A stretch of 64,000 bases of DNA from Clostridium sardiniense (GCF_016907995.1 NZ_JAFBDA010000013.1:1-64000), one strand, 5' to 3'; positions 53,764-62,980 are shown, counted from the stretch's first letter. Translations and numbers: made by a program. Notes: generated by a model not told the origin, from the letters alone.

Positions 53764-55536
53764 TTGAAGAAATGTGACGTGGGTGGTCAAGCTGTTATTG
53801 AAGGTGTAATGATGAGAGGTAGTAAAGGAATGGCAACAGCCGTAAGAAAAGAAGATGGTAACATCGAAGTTGAAGTCAGAAAAATTACACCAATTACAAA
53901 AAAATACAAGATATTAAATATGCCATTTATAAGAGGTGGCTTTATACTTATAGATTCTTTAATACAAGGAATAAAATCATTAAATTATTCAGCCTCTTTT
54001 TTTGAAGATACTGAACCATCAGCTTTTGAAGATTGGCTTAAAAAGAAGTTTGGAGATAAAAGTAATGATGTAATAATTACTTTTACGATGTTTATTTCAT
54101 TTATACTTTCAGCATTTTTATTTATTGCAATACCTACAGGAGTTGCTTCACTTTTTTCTAAACTCAACATATCTAGCATAGGTCTTAATATGATAGAGGC
54201 AGCTATTAGAATAGGAATATTGCTATTATATATGTGGGGAATTAGTAAATTAGATGATATATATAGGTTATTTCAGTATCACGGTGCTGAGCATAAGACT
54301 ATCTTTTGTTATGAATCTGGAGAACCCTTAAAGGTTGAAAATGTAAAGAAATATTCAAGGTTTCACCCAAGATGTGGAACAAATTTTTTATTCCTTATAA
54401 TGTTTGTAAGTATAATAGTTTTTGCTTTTACTGGATGGGGGAGTTTTTTTGAAAGGCTATTACTTAGAATAATACTAATACCAGTTGTGTCAGGAATAAC
54501 TTATGAGCTTATAAAGTGGCTTGGAAAGTCTGATAATAAGCTAGCAAAAATTATTGCAGCTCCAGGATTAAAATTACAAGAGATTACAACAAGAGAGCCA
54601 GATGATTCACAGATAGAAGTTGCAATTAGATCTTTAAGAGCGGCTGAAGGATTACCGGAGGAAGAAATGACAATAACAGAACTTTTAGATGAAGGAACAA
54701 AGATATTATTAAATGTAGATAAGGAAAATGCAAGATTAGATGCTACCTTATTATTAGGACATATAATAGGTAGAGATAGGCTTTATATACTAACTCATGG
54801 TGAAGAAAATATAAATAATAATGATAAGAAAAAGTATCTAGAGCTTATAGAGAAAAGAAAATTGAAGATGCCAATTAAATATATTTTAGGTTCTTGTGAA
54901 TTCATGGGATTAGACTTCGATGTTGAAGAGGGTGTATTAATTCCTAGAGGAGATACAGAAATATTAGTTGAAGAAGTTTTAAATCATATAGGTGATGATG
55001 AAAAGTTAGATATATGTGATTTATGTTCAGGGAGTGGTGCTATTGGTATATCACTTGCACACTACAGAAGGAATATTAATGTAGATGAAATAGATTATTT
55101 TGAAAAACCAGAAAAAATCACAATTAAAAATATTAAAAAACATAAATTAGAAGATAGAATAAGATTTATTAAAAGTGACTTATTGAAGGTTGTTATAGAT
55201 GAAGATAAGAAATATGATATCATTGTTTCAAATCCTCCATATATAAAGGAAGAAGAAATAAGAACTTTAATGGATGATGTTAAAAGATACGAACCTCATA
55301 GTGCTTTAAGCGGAGGAGAAGATGGACTTGTTTTCTATAGAAGAATAGTTAATGAAAGTAAAATTCTTTTAAAGGGAAAAGGAATATTAGCCTTTGAGAT
55401 TGGGCATGATCAAGGAGATGAGGTAAAAACGCTTATGGAAGAAAATAATTTTAAAGATGTAAGAGTTATAAAGGACTTAGCAGGACATGATAGGGTAGTT
55501 GTAGGAAACTTTACCCTTGTTGAAAAAGGATTATAA
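53764..55536 (+). CDS. prmC: Fusion of YqhQ-like (DUF1385) membrane protein and PrmC release-factor methyltransferase
   Basis: The 590-residue frame joins two normally separate proteins. Residues 1-300 are a DUF1385/YqhQ protein (DVGGQAVIEGVMMRG, membrane segments about 105-135, 145-162, 208-250, and QYHGAEHKTIFCYE). Residues 302-590 are a complete PrmC with IPRGDTEIL and the catalytic NPPY (490-493). PrmC methylates the GGQ glutamine of release factors; prfA follows. GGAGG (54657-54661) sits five bases before in-frame ATG 54667 (Met302), so free 289-residue PrmC may also be made. It starts with TTG behind AAGGAGGGG. Confidence 0.92.
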   Translation: MKKCDVGGQAVIEGVMMRGSKGMATAVRKEDGNIEVEVRKITPITKKYKILNMPFIRGGFILIDSLIQGIKSLNYSASFFEDTEPSAFEDWLKKKFGDKSNDVIITFTMFISFILSAFLFIAIPTGVASLFSKLNISSIGLNMIEAAIRIGILLLYMWGISKLDDIYRLFQYHGAEHKTIFCYESGEPLKVENVKKYSRFHPRCGTNFLFLIMFVSIIVFAFTGWGSFFERLLLRIILIPVVSGITYELIKWLGKSDNKLAKIIAAPGLKLQEITTREPDDSQIEVAIRSLRAAEGLPEEEMTITELLDEGTKILLNVDKENARLDATLLLGHIIGRDRLYILTHGEENINNNDKKKYLELIEKRKLKMPIKYILGSCEFMGLDFDVEEGVLIPRGDTEILVEEVLNHIGDDEKLDICDLCSGSGAIGISLAHYRRNINVDEIDYFEKPEKITIKNIKKHKLEDRIRFIKSDLLKVVIDEDKKYDIIVSNPPYIKEEEIRTLMDDVKRYEPHSALSGGEDGLVFYRRIVNESKILLKGKGILAFEIGHDQGDEVKTLMEENNFKDVRVIKDLAGHDRVVVGNFTLVEKGL

Positions 55537-55540
55537 TATG

Positions 55541-55549
55541 TGATATAAT
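55541..55549 (+). promoter_or_regulatory. Extended -10 promoter of prfA
   Basis: TGA-TATAAT begins five bases after the prmC stop and 38 bases before the prfA ATG, giving prfA a likely promoter of its own. Confidence 0.55.
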
Positions 55550-55586
55550 GTTTAAATATGAAATTAGATAATACGGAGTGGATAAA

Positions 55587-56669
55587 ATGTTATTAGATAA
55601 ATTAGCATTCATAGAAAACAAGTATGATGAATTATCAGTAAAGATTAGTGATCCTTCAATTATGGCAAACCAAAACGAGTGGAGAAAACTATGTAAGGAA
55701 CATGCCGATTTAGAAATAATAGTTGGAGCTTACAAGGAATATAGAAAAGTTATAGAAGATTTACAAGATAATAAAGAAATGCTTGAGATTGAATCAGATA
55801 AAGAAATGAAAGAAATGCTTAACGATGAAATTAATGAGCTTAAGAAAAGAGAAGAAGAATTAGAAAAAGAGATACAAATTCTACTATTACCAAAAGATCC
55901 AAATGATGATAAGAACGTATTTGTAGAAATAAGAGCAGGTGCAGGTGGAGACGAAGCAGCATTATTTGCAGCTAACCTTTTCAGAATGTATACAAGATAT
56001 GCAGAAAACAACAGATGGACTGTTGAACTTATGAGTACTAATGAAACTGGAATTGGTGGACTTAAAGAAGTTGTATTTATGATTAAAGGTCATGGTGCAT
56101 ACTCAAGACTTAAATATGAAAGTGGAGTTCATAGAGTACAAAGAGTTCCAGATACAGAATCAAGTGGTAGAATACATACATCAACTGCTACAGTTGCAGT
56201 ATTACCAGAAGTTGATGATGTAGAAGTTGAAATTAATGATAAAGATATTAAGTTTGATGTATTTAGAGCATCAGGTAATGGAGGACAATGTGTTAATACA
56301 ACTGACTCAGCAGTAAGACTTACACACATACCTTCAGGTATAGTAATATCATGTCAAGATGAAAAATCACAGCTTAAAAATAAAGAAAAGGCTATGAAAG
56401 TTTTAAGAGCAAGACTATATGAACAAGCAGAAGCAGAAAGAGCAGCAGGTATTGCAGAGGATAGAAAATCACAGGTTGGTACAGGGGATAGAAGTGAAAG
56501 AATAAGAACTTATAATTACCCACAGGGGAGAGTTACAGATCATAGAATAGGATTAACTCTTTATAAATTAGAAATGTTCTTAAATGGAGATATAGATGAA
56601 GTTATAAATGCACTTATAACTGCTGACCAAGCTGAAAAAATGAAACAAATGGGAAATACAGAGCAGTAA
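55587..56669 (+). CDS. prfA: Peptide chain release factor 1
   Basis: This RF1 of 360 residues has an N-terminal coiled domain, the codon-reading tripeptide region VPDTE (P188-T190, P-x-T as in RF1) and the catalytic GGQ (232-234) in [11 protein letters not shown]. It frees the peptide at UAA and UAG. Its GGQ glutamine is the substrate of PrmC encoded just upstream. The in-frame GTG at 55578 is part of GGAGTG, so ATG 55587 is the start, giving the usual MLLDKL beginning. Confidence 0.96.
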   Translation: MLLDKLAFIENKYDELSVKISDPSIMANQNEWRKLCKEHADLEIIVGAYKEYRKVIEDLQDNKEMLEIESDKEMKEMLNDEINELKKREEELEKEIQILLLPKDPNDDKNVFVEIRAGAGGDEAALFAANLFRMYTRYAENNRWTVELMSTNETGIGGLKEVVFMIKGHGAYSRLKYESGVHRVQRVPDTESSGRIHTSTATVAVLPEVDDVEVEINDKDIKFDVFRASGNGGQCVNTTDSAVRLTHIPSGIVISCQDEKSQLKNKEKAMKVLRARLYEQAEAERAAGIAEDRKSQVGTGDRSERIRTYNYPQGRVTDHRIGLTLYKLEMFLNGDIDEVINALITADQAEKMKQMGNTEQ

Positions 56670-56675
56670 TTTTAA

Positions 56676-56706
56676 AAAAGCCTTGCATTGATAATGTAAG
56701 GCTTTT
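56676..56706 (+). terminator. Weak intrinsic terminator after prfA
   Basis: AAAAGCCTT (56676-56684) pairs with AAGGCTTTT (56698-56706), with extra inner pairs. Only four T residues follow the GC part, so read-through to the next gene is likely. Confidence 0.65.
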
Positions 56707-56728
56707 AGAATATATAAAGGGGCAAAGT

Positions 56729-57316
56729 ATGGATATTTATAAAGCATTAAAAAAAGAAAAAAAAGCCATAAAAAGATTTTACATATACATGGGTATATTA
56801 GCTTTGTTATTGCCAACTACATTATGGCTAACAGATATAAAAACAAAATTTTTTATATTTTATGTGCTGATTTTAGAGCTTTTAATAATACTTGCTGTTT
56901 TAAAAAAAAGAGATTATACAAAGCTTGAATTTAAATATAAAAATAATAGACTAAAGTTTACGAGCGGATTATTTAGCCAAACTAACACAATATTATGCGA
57001 TACTATAGCCATAGTTCATACTGATGGTATGGAAGATTATATGAAGATAATATTAGTTAGTAATGCAAAAGTTAGAAATAGAAGAATGAAGCTAATATCA
57101 AAAGGATTTTTAAAAAGATATCCAGAAGTAGCTGAACTATATGATAAGATAAAAAGATTAGATCCAGATGAAATTTACTATTTCCAAATAGTGAAGAAAG
57201 GTGGATTAAAGAAATATCCTTTTTTAGATGAGGTATTTAAATATTGTGTTAAGGCGGACTACACTGAAGCTTGTATTGAAAATATAAAAATTGCGCGTGG
57301 GCAAACTTTAAGTTAG
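56729..57316 (+). CDS. Unknown two-TM membrane protein
   Basis: I do not recognise this 195-residue protein. After a basic head it has two adjacent membrane helices (about 17-34 and 41-58). The cytoplasmic rest (65-195) begins with beta strands (TKLEFKYKNNRLKFTSGLF) reminiscent of bacterial PH-like domains and ends in a helical part. AAAGGGG precedes the ATG. It sits between prfA and the Sua5 gene and is probably co-transcribed with the latter (16-base gap). Confidence 0.72.
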   Translation: MDIYKALKKEKKAIKRFYIYMGILALLLPTTLWLTDIKTKFFIFYVLILELLIILAVLKKRDYTKLEFKYKNNRLKFTSGLFSQTNTILCDTIAIVHTDGMEDYMKIILVSNAKVRNRRMKLISKGFLKRYPEVAELYDKIKRLDPDEIYYFQIVKKGGLKKYPFLDEVFKYCVKADYTEACIENIKIARGQTLS

Positions 57317-57332
57317 AAAGAAGGAATTAACT

Positions 57333-58376
57333 TTGAAAACAAAGATTGCTACTTTAGATGGAACTAATGATATAAAGTACATAAAAGAAGCGGCACAAGT
57401 TATAAAAGATGGGGGAGTAGTTGCATTTCCAACCGAAACTGTATATGGATTAGGAGCAAATGCTTTAAAAGAAGAAAGTGTAGAAAAAATATTTATAGCA
57501 AAGGGAAGACCACAAGATAATCCTTTAATTATACACGTTGCTTCAAAAGATATAAGTGAATATGCAAAAAATATTCCTGAGGTTGCAACTAAATTAATGG
57601 ATAGATTTTGGCCAGGACCAATGACATTAATATTAGAGAAAAAGGATATAATACCTATGAAGACAAGTGCAAATCTAGAGACTATAGGTATTAGAATGCC
57701 ATCAAATGAAGTGGCATTAGAACTTATAAAGGAAGCAGGAGTTCCTATTGCAGCACCATCTGCTAATATAAGTGGAAGACCGAGTCCAACAGACATTGAA
57801 AGATGTATTGAAGACCTTTCAGGAAGAATAGATTATATAATTGGTGGACAAAAGAGTGAAGTTGGGTTAGAATCTACTATAGTAGATTGCACTATATATC
57901 CTCCAGTAGTTTTAAGACCAGGTGGAATAACTTTAGAAATGCTAAGAGAAATAGATAAGAACATAGCAATTGATAAAGGATTACTTAATAATTCGGAAGA
58001 ATTTAAGCCAAAAGCACCAGGCATGAAGTATAGACACTATGCACCAAATGCAAAGCTTAAAATTATAAAAGGAAATAAAGAAAAAACTATTGAAAAAATT
58101 AATGAAATGGTACAAAATTATATAGATGATGGAAAGAGAGTAGGAATACTCATAACTAAAGAGAATAGTCATAGATATCCTAAGGGAGAAAAGGTTATTC
58201 TTGGGGAAGAAAACAATTTAGAAGAAATTGCATCAAATCTTTTCGAAGCCTTAAGATCTTTTAATGATCTAGATGTAGATATAATACTTGCAGAGGCTTT
58301 TAGTGAAGAGGGCTTAGGTGTTGCTATAATGAATAGATTAAATAAGGCAGCAGGCCATGATGTTATAAATGTGTAA
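57333..58376 (+). CDS. ywlC: L-threonylcarbamoyladenylate synthase (Sua5/YwlC, long form)
   Basis: This 347-residue long-form enzyme has the YrdC domain (1-200, with PTETVYGLGANA and KGRPQDNPLI) and a C-terminal Sua5 domain (about 230-347) joined by KAPGMKYRHYAP. It makes threonylcarbamoyl-AMP from Thr, bicarbonate and ATP for the t6A37 modification finished by TsaD (encoded at 15.5-16.5 kb). It starts with TTG behind AGAAGGAA. The phosphatase gene follows 20 bases later, as ywlC and ywlE lie close in Bacillus. Confidence 0.93.
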   Translation: MKTKIATLDGTNDIKYIKEAAQVIKDGGVVAFPTETVYGLGANALKEESVEKIFIAKGRPQDNPLIIHVASKDISEYAKNIPEVATKLMDRFWPGPMTLILEKKDIIPMKTSANLETIGIRMPSNEVALELIKEAGVPIAAPSANISGRPSPTDIERCIEDLSGRIDYIIGGQKSEVGLESTIVDCTIYPPVVLRPGGITLEMLREIDKNIAIDKGLLNNSEEFKPKAPGMKYRHYAPNAKLKIIKGNKEKTIEKINEMVQNYIDDGKRVGILITKENSHRYPKGEKVILGEENNLEEIASNLFEALRSFNDLDVDIILAEAFSEEGLGVAIMNRLNKAAGHDVINV

Positions 58377-58396
58377 TAGTGTTTGGAGGTTTTTTT

Positions 58397-58849
58397 ATGA
58401 AAGTACTCTTCGTATGTACAGCAAATACATGTAGAAGCCCAATTGCAGAAGAAATATTTAATAAATTGAATAGTGATACTAACTTAAAAGCTAAATCAGC
58501 TGGCATTACTATTGTTCCAGGAAGCTTCGTGACTGAAAATTCGGTGGAATTAGTAAAAGAAGAATTAGATATAGATATTCAGCATAAAGAAGCTATTCAA
58601 TTAAATAGGAATATGCTTCAAAGGGCTGATATTGTTTTAACAATGACTAATTACGGTAGGGACTTTATAAAAAATAATTATCCAGATTATAAAGACAAAG
58701 TGTTTTCAATATGTGAATATGCTGGCGTTACAGGGGAGATAACTGACCCTTACGGCAGCACAATTTCTGTTTATCATAAAATATATAAAGAATTAGAGGA
58801 TATAATTCCTCGTATAATAGCTAAATTAAAGAAAGATGGAAGTGTGTAA
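58397..58849 (+). CDS. ywlE: Low-molecular-weight phosphatase, YwlE-type (protein arginine phosphatase)
   Basis: The 150-residue protein has the phosphatase loop C7-TANTC-R13-S, and D118/P in EITDPYG supplies the acid. Thr11 at the middle of the loop is the residue that makes YwlE prefer phospho-arginine over phospho-tyrosine, so an arginine phosphatase is likely. The partner kinase McsB is not in the window. ATG 58397 behind GGAGG is chosen over GTG 58379. Confidence 0.87.
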   Translation: MKVLFVCTANTCRSPIAEEIFNKLNSDTNLKAKSAGITIVPGSFVTENSVELVKEELDIDIQHKEAIQLNRNMLQRADIVLTMTNYGRDFIKNNYPDYKDKVFSICEYAGVTGEITDPYGSTISVYHKIYKELEDIIPRIIAKLKKDGSV

Positions 58850-58881
58850 TATTTTTATTACATACTACACTTTCTTTTTTT
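58840..58881 (+). terminator. Terminator overlapping the end of ywlE
   Basis: GTGTGTAATA (from 58842) pairs with TATTACATAC (58857-58866), and an outer AAGTGT can pair with ACACTT; a T-run follows (58875-58881). It begins in the last codons of the gene. Confidence 0.7.
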
Positions 58882-58921
58882 ATAAATTAAAATACTTATG
58901 AAAATAATTGGAGGTGGCGTT

Positions 58922-59371
58922 ATGAAAATAGCATTAGGATCAGATCATGGTGGATATAATTTAAAAAATGAAATTATATCATTTTTAAAAGATAATGGAT
59001 ATGAAATAAAAGATTTTGGTACTTATAGTACCGAATCATGTGATTATCCAGAATATGCACAAAAAGTTGCAGAAGCTGTTGCAGCAAAAGAATTTGATTT
59101 TGGAATATTAGTTTGTGGAACAGGTATAGGAATAAGTATAGCTGCAAATAAAGTACCAGGAATTAGGGCAGCATTATGTTCAGATACTTTTAGTGCACAT
59201 GCAACTAGACAACATAATAATGCAAATATTCTTGCTCTAGGTGAAAGAGTTGTAGGACCAGGTCTTGCAATAGATATAGTTAAGACATTCTTAACTTCAG
59301 AATTTGAAGGTGAAAGACACCAAAAGAGAATAGATAAAATATCTCTTATAGAAGAAAAATATAATAAATAA
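58922..59371 (+). CDS. rpiB: Ribose-5-phosphate isomerase B
   Basis: This RpiB/LacAB-family protein of 149 residues has ALGSDHGGYNLK at the start and the catalytic-cysteine region VCGTGIGIS near 67-75, followed by ATRQHNNANILALG. It interconverts ribose-5-phosphate and ribulose-5-phosphate in the pentose phosphate pathway. An upstream in-frame ATG at 58898 precedes the ribosome site GGAGGTGG, so ATG 58922 is the start. The upp gene follows 28 bases later. Confidence 0.94.
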   Translation: MKIALGSDHGGYNLKNEIISFLKDNGYEIKDFGTYSTESCDYPEYAQKVAEAVAAKEFDFGILVCGTGIGISIAANKVPGIRAALCSDTFSAHATRQHNNANILALGERVVGPGLAIDIVKTFLTSEFEGERHQKRIDKISLIEEKYNK

Positions 59372-59399
59372 TTAATTAATATATTGGAGGAATTTAAAA

Positions 59400-60029
59400 A
59401 TGAGTAAAGTTACAGAAATCAATCATCCATTAATACTACACAAGTTAGCATTTATAAGAAGTAAGGAAACAGGTTCAAAAGATTTTAGAGAATTAGTTTC
59501 AGAAGTTTCGATGTTAATGGCTTATGAAGTTACAAGAGACCTTCCAACTGAAAATGTTGATATAGAAACACCTGTATGTAAAACAAAATGTAAGATGTTA
59601 GCTGGAAAGAAGCTAGCTATTGTACCAATATTAAGAGCGGGACTTGGAATGGTAGATGGTGTTTTAAAACTTATACCAGCAGCTAAGGTTGGACATATTG
59701 GATTATATAGAGATGAAGAAACACTACAACCAGTTGAATATTTCTGTAAGTTACCTCAAGATATAGCAGAAAGAGAAATAATCGTTGTAGATCCAATGCT
59801 TGCAACTGGTGGATCAGCAGTAGATGCATTAACTATGCTTAAAAATAGAGGCGCAAAGTGCTTAAAGTTAATGTGTTTAATTTCATCACCAGAAGGAATA
59901 AAGGCAGTAAAGGAAGCACATCCAGATGTTGATATATTCGTTGCTGAAATAGATGAAAAATTAAACGAGCAAGGATATATAGTACCAGGACTTGGTGATG
60001 CTGGAGATAGATTATTCGGAACTAAATAG
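59400..60029 (+). CDS. upp: Uracil phosphoribosyltransferase
   Basis: This 209-residue enzyme shows the Upp signatures [13 protein letters not shown] and the PRPP loop [11 protein letters not shown], and ends [14 protein letters not shown]. It salvages uracil to UMP. GGAGGA precedes the ATG. It forms an operon with rpiB, so PRPP formation from ribose-5-phosphate and its use are encoded together. A strong two-way terminator follows. Confidence 0.97.
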   Translation: MSKVTEINHPLILHKLAFIRSKETGSKDFRELVSEVSMLMAYEVTRDLPTENVDIETPVCKTKCKMLAGKKLAIVPILRAGLGMVDGVLKLIPAAKVGHIGLYRDEETLQPVEYFCKLPQDIAEREIIVVDPMLATGGSAVDALTMLKNRGAKCLKLMCLISSPEGIKAVKEAHPDVDIFVAEIDEKLNEQGYIVPGLGDAGDRLFGTK

Positions 60030-60060
60030 TTTCTTTGATTTATAATTAGTAAAATAAATA

Positions 60061-60098
60061 ATAAAATCCCCTATTTTATAAGAAATAGGGGATTTTAT
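60061..60098. terminator. Bidirectional intrinsic terminator
   Basis: ATAAAATCCCCTATTT (60061-60076) pairs perfectly with AAATAGGGGATTTTAT (60083-60098), ending upp and the opposing deaminase gene. Confidence 0.93.
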
Positions 60099-60126
60099 AG
60101 ATATTATAAATTGAAATATAAGAATT

Positions 60127-60621
60127 TTAGATATCATCTACATCAAATGAAAGTTCAATTTTTTTAACAGATGGCACAAGTTCTGTTAATCTCACACCAG
60201 CAGATTCAAACATTCTCTTTGATGCCTTAACTACATCTGTGTCAGCATATTTATTACTTAAATAGATTACTTCTTTTATGCCACTTTGAATAATAGCTTT
60301 AGCACATTCATTACAAGGAAATAGCGCAACATAAAGTTTTGCATTTTCAAGTGAAACACCTCTATTATTTAAAATAGCATTAAGTTCTGCATGCACAACA
60401 TAAGGATATTTAGTTTCTAAGAAATCACCATCTCTTTCCCATGAATAGCTATCATCTGAGCAGCCAAATGCAAATCCATTATAACCAACAGATAATACTC
60501 TGTTAGTAGGGCTTACAATACATGCACCAACTTGTGTACTAGGATCTTTACTTCTTTTAGCTGATAAAAGTGCAAGTCCCATAAAATACTCGTCCCAAGA
60601 TATAAAATCAGTTCTTTTCAT
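60127..60621 (-). CDS. Deoxycytidylate (dCMP) deaminase family protein
   Basis: The 164-residue zinc deaminase has the catalytic H77-A-E79 and the zinc cysteines C103-x2-C106 in FPCNECAKA. The insert between the N-terminal strand and HAE (GYNGFAFGCSDDSYSWERDGDF) is the dCMP-deaminase type, related to ComEB. It turns dCMP into dUMP for dTMP synthesis. It is monocistronic, divergent from the thiolase gene. Confidence 0.9.
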   Translation of the reverse strand: MKRTDFISWDEYFMGLALLSAKRSKDPSTQVGACIVSPTNRVLSVGYNGFAFGCSDDSYSWERDGDFLETKYPYVVHAELNAILNNRGVSLENAKLYVALFPCNECAKAIIQSGIKEVIYLSNKYADTDVVKASKRMFESAGVRLTELVPSVKKIELSFDVDDI

Positions 60622-60713
60622 AATAGAAACTCCTTCATATAAAAAAATTATGTAATTTATTAATATTATAATATAAAGGCAAGAAAAAGGGAAAAAATCG
60701 TCTGAAAAAGTAT

Positions 60714-60731
60714 TTGTTTAAAATTTAACAA
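60714..60731. promoter_or_regulatory. Rex operator 1 upstream of the thiolase promoter
   Basis: TTGTTTAAAATTTAACAA matches the clostridial Rex site TTGTTAAnnnnTTAACAA at all but one fixed position. It ends seven bases before the -35. Rex senses the NADH/NAD+ ratio and is known to control fermentation genes in clostridia. Confidence 0.75.
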
Positions 60732-60738
60732 AAAACTA

Positions 60739-60767
60739 TTGATTATTATTAAAGTAATGGTTATAAT
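60739..60767 (+). promoter_or_regulatory. Sigma-A promoter of the thiolase gene
   Basis: TTGATT (60739-60744), a 17-base spacer and a perfect TATAAT (60762-60767). The start point should be near 60774, inside the second Rex-like site. The leader is about 60 bases. Confidence 0.85.
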
Positions 60768-60773
60768 AAAAGT

Positions 60774-60791
60774 ATGTTAAGACTTTAACAA
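60774..60791. promoter_or_regulatory. Rex operator 2 at the transcription start
   Basis: ATGTTAAGACTTTAACAA matches TTGTTAAnnnnTTAACAA at all but the first base. It covers the expected start point. A further half-site, TTGTTAA, lies at 60804-60810. Confidence 0.72.
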
Positions 60792-60834
60792 AGATTAAGA
60801 AATTTGTTAATTATAAATTTGGGAGGTTTTATTA

Positions 60835-62013
60835 ATGAGAGATGTAGTAATTGTAAGTGCGGTAAGAACAGCACTAGGTTCATTTGGAGGATCATTAAAG
60901 GATGTTCCTGCAGCAGATTTAGGTGCATTAGTAATAAAGGAAGCAGTAAAGAGAGCTGGAATAAAACCAGAAATGGTAGAAGAAGTTTTAATGGGAAATG
61001 TTATTCAAGCAGGTCTTGGACAAAACGTTGCTAGACAAGCTACAATAAAAGCAGGTCTTCCAAACGAAGTTTCAGCAATGACTATTAATAAAGTATGTGG
61101 ATCAGGATTAAGAGCAGTTAGTTTAGCAGCTCAAATGATAAAAGCTGGTGATACAGATATAGTTGTAGCTGGTGGTATGGAAAATATGTCAAGAGCACCA
61201 TATCTTTTAGACACTGCAAGATGGGGTCAAAGAATGGGTAACGGAAAAATGGTTGACTCAATGATAAATGATGCTTTATGGGATGCATTTAATAACTACC
61301 ACATGGGAGTTACTGCTGAAAATATAGCTAAAGAATGGGATTTAACAAGAGAAGAGCAAGATGAATTTGCTGTAGCTTCTCAAAATAAAGCAGAAAGAGC
61401 TATAAAAGAAGGAAGATTCAAAGATGAAATAGTTCCAGTTGTAATACCACAAAGAAAAGGAGAACCAAAAGTATTTGATACAGATGAGTTCCCAAGATTT
61501 GGAGCAACTATAGAAGGATTATCAAAATTAAGACCAGCATTCCAAAAAGAAGGAACAGTTACAGCAGGTAATGCTTCAGGTATAAATGATGGAGCAGCTG
61601 CATTTGTAGTAATGAGCGCTGAAAAAGCAGAAGCATTAGGACTTAAGCCAATGGCTAAGATTCTTTCATATGGATCAAGAGGATTAGATCCAGCTATCAT
61701 GGGATACGGACCATTCCATGCTACAAAGAAAGCTTTAGAAGGAACTGGATTAGAAGTTAAAGACATAGACCTTGTAGAAGCAAACGAAGCATTCGCAGCT
61801 CAAAGTTTAGCAGTAGCTAAAGATTTAGGATTTGATATGAGCAAAGTTAATGTAAATGGTGGAGCTATAGCTTTAGGACACCCAGTTGGAGCTTCAGGAG
61901 CTAGAATATTAGTTACATTACTTCATGAAATGGAAAAGAGAGATGCTAAAACTGGTTTAGCTACACTTTGCATAGGTGGAGGAATGGGAACAGCATTAGT
62001 TGTTGAAAGATAA
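60835..62013 (+). CDS. thlA: Acetyl-CoA acetyltransferase (thiolase)
   Basis: The 392-residue thiolase has nucleophile Cys88 in [10 protein letters not shown], the late [14 protein letters not shown] with catalytic His near 348, and CIGGGMGTA with Cys near 378. It joins two acetyl-CoA to acetoacetyl-CoA, the first step of butyrate/butanol formation in clostridia. GGGAGG precedes the ATG. A consensus-like promoter flanked by two Rex-type sites indicates redox control, fitting a pathway that consumes NADH downstream. Confidence 0.96.
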   Translation: MRDVVIVSAVRTALGSFGGSLKDVPAADLGALVIKEAVKRAGIKPEMVEEVLMGNVIQAGLGQNVARQATIKAGLPNEVSAMTINKVCGSGLRAVSLAAQMIKAGDTDIVVAGGMENMSRAPYLLDTARWGQRMGNGKMVDSMINDALWDAFNNYHMGVTAENIAKEWDLTREEQDEFAVASQNKAERAIKEGRFKDEIVPVVIPQRKGEPKVFDTDEFPRFGATIEGLSKLRPAFQKEGTVTAGNASGINDGAAAFVVMSAEKAEALGLKPMAKILSYGSRGLDPAIMGYGPFHATKKALEGTGLEVKDIDLVEANEAFAAQSLAVAKDLGFDMSKVNVNGGAIALGHPVGASGARILVTLLHEMEKRDAKTGLATLCIGGGMGTALVVER

Positions 62014-62043
62014 TTATAAAAAAATATAAGTATAATTATACAA

Positions 62044-62080
62044 ATATACCTTAGAATTTTGTTCTAAGGTATATTTTTTT
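62044..62080 (+). terminator. Intrinsic terminator of the thiolase gene
   Basis: ATATACCTTAGAA (62044-62056) pairs with TTCTAAGGTATAT (62062-62074), and T residues continue to 62080. Confidence 0.9.
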
Positions 62081-62550
62081 ATTTTTGAATAAATATAAAA
62101 ATTATACTACAATTTTATGAAAACATTTAAAAAAAATCGAAAAATAATAATAAAAAATAAAAAAGCTATAAAAATATTAATTTTACACACAATAAATATG
62201 AATAAAGTGAAAATAGTATTAACAATATAATAATGCATTGAATAAGAGGAAAATTTTTTATTCAAACCTAATACTATTTTAATAGAGTGATTATTATACT
62301 TATATAGGCTATATATATCAAAAATAGGAAATAACATCAAATATTTTAAAATTTCTATTGGAAATACCAATTTATTATGACTATGAAAAAGAGACATAAT
62401 TTCAAAATATTCAGAAAATTGAATAGATAACAAAAATTCAATTCGTAAAATGTGAAAAATAAAATAAAACGGATATAGTAGCAGTAAACATGAAGTATTA
62501 GAAGATAATTTTGCTTAAAAATCAAAAAATAACAAATTTTAATTAAAAAT
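62081..62550. other. Gene-free AT-rich stretch with a nested inverted repeat
   Basis: About 470 bases before the ATP synthase promoter hold no convincing gene. Visible structure: outer arms AAAATAGTATTA (62210-62221) and TAATACTATTTT (62269-62280), with inner arms TTGAATAA (62238-62245) and TTATTCAA (62258-62265). AATATTCAGAAAATT at 62406-62420 matches the CodY box at 14 of 15 positions. A minus-strand frame at 62107-62433 lacks a ribosome site and is not called. Confidence 0.5.
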
Positions 62551-62556
62551 CAAGTT

Positions 62557-62584
62557 TTGGACAAAAAAATATATAAACTATAAT
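62557..62584 (+). promoter_or_regulatory. Candidate promoter of the atp operon
   Basis: TTGGAC (62557-62562) and a perfect TATAAT (62579-62584), 16 bases apart, 29 bases before the atpI ATG. Confidence 0.6.
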
Positions 62585-62613
62585 TAAGAATATAATTGCC
62601 GAGGGGGTAAATT

Positions 62614-62976
62614 ATGGTTGGAAATTTAAGTGGAATACTTAGACAAACTTTTAAAAGTAGTGGAATCATTCTTACTGCGGGACTTATAATTACATATTTA
62701 ATAAATGCAAATTACTGTTTCCCATTTTTAATGGGATCAATTATTAGTATTTTAAATTTCTTAATAAGTGGTGCAGTTACTGAGAAGACTATTAATAGTG
62801 ACATGAGTTTAAAAGGTATTATGCTTATGGTTAGTTTTGTAATAAGAATAATAATGGTATCAATAGTAGGATTGTTATTATTGCAAAACCAATTCAATAT
62901 AGTATTTTATCTTATTGGATACATGTCCAACTTCATTTCTCTATTCATGGCAATTAAATATGAAGAAAGGAAGTGA
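62614..62976 (+). CDS. atpI: ATP synthase subunit I
   Basis: The 120-residue membrane protein has four hydrophobic helices (about 15-33, 36-53, 69-90, 93-112), the AtpI layout, and stands at the usual place before atpB. AtpI helps assemble the c-ring and is not part of the finished enzyme. Sequence conservation is weak in this family, so position supports the call. GAGGGGGT precedes the ATG. Confidence 0.85.
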   Translation: MVGNLSGILRQTFKSSGIILTAGLIITYLINANYCFPFLMGSIISILNFLISGAVTEKTINSDMSLKGIMLMVSFVIRIIMVSIVGLLLLQNQFNIVFYLIGYMSNFISLFMAIKYEERK

Positions 62977-62980
62977 TTGA

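Noticed and set aside
60804..61034. Plus-strand frame overlapping the start of the thiolase gene
   Set aside because: Cys/Arg/Ser-rich product typical of an out-of-frame reading; the ribosome site GGGAGG fits the thiolase ATG.
62107..62433. Minus-strand frame of 108 codons, very hydrophobic, in the gap before atpI
   Set aside because: It starts with TTG, has no ribosome site before any possible start, and its Phe/Ile/Leu/Lys-rich content is what AT-rich non-coding DNA gives in this frame.
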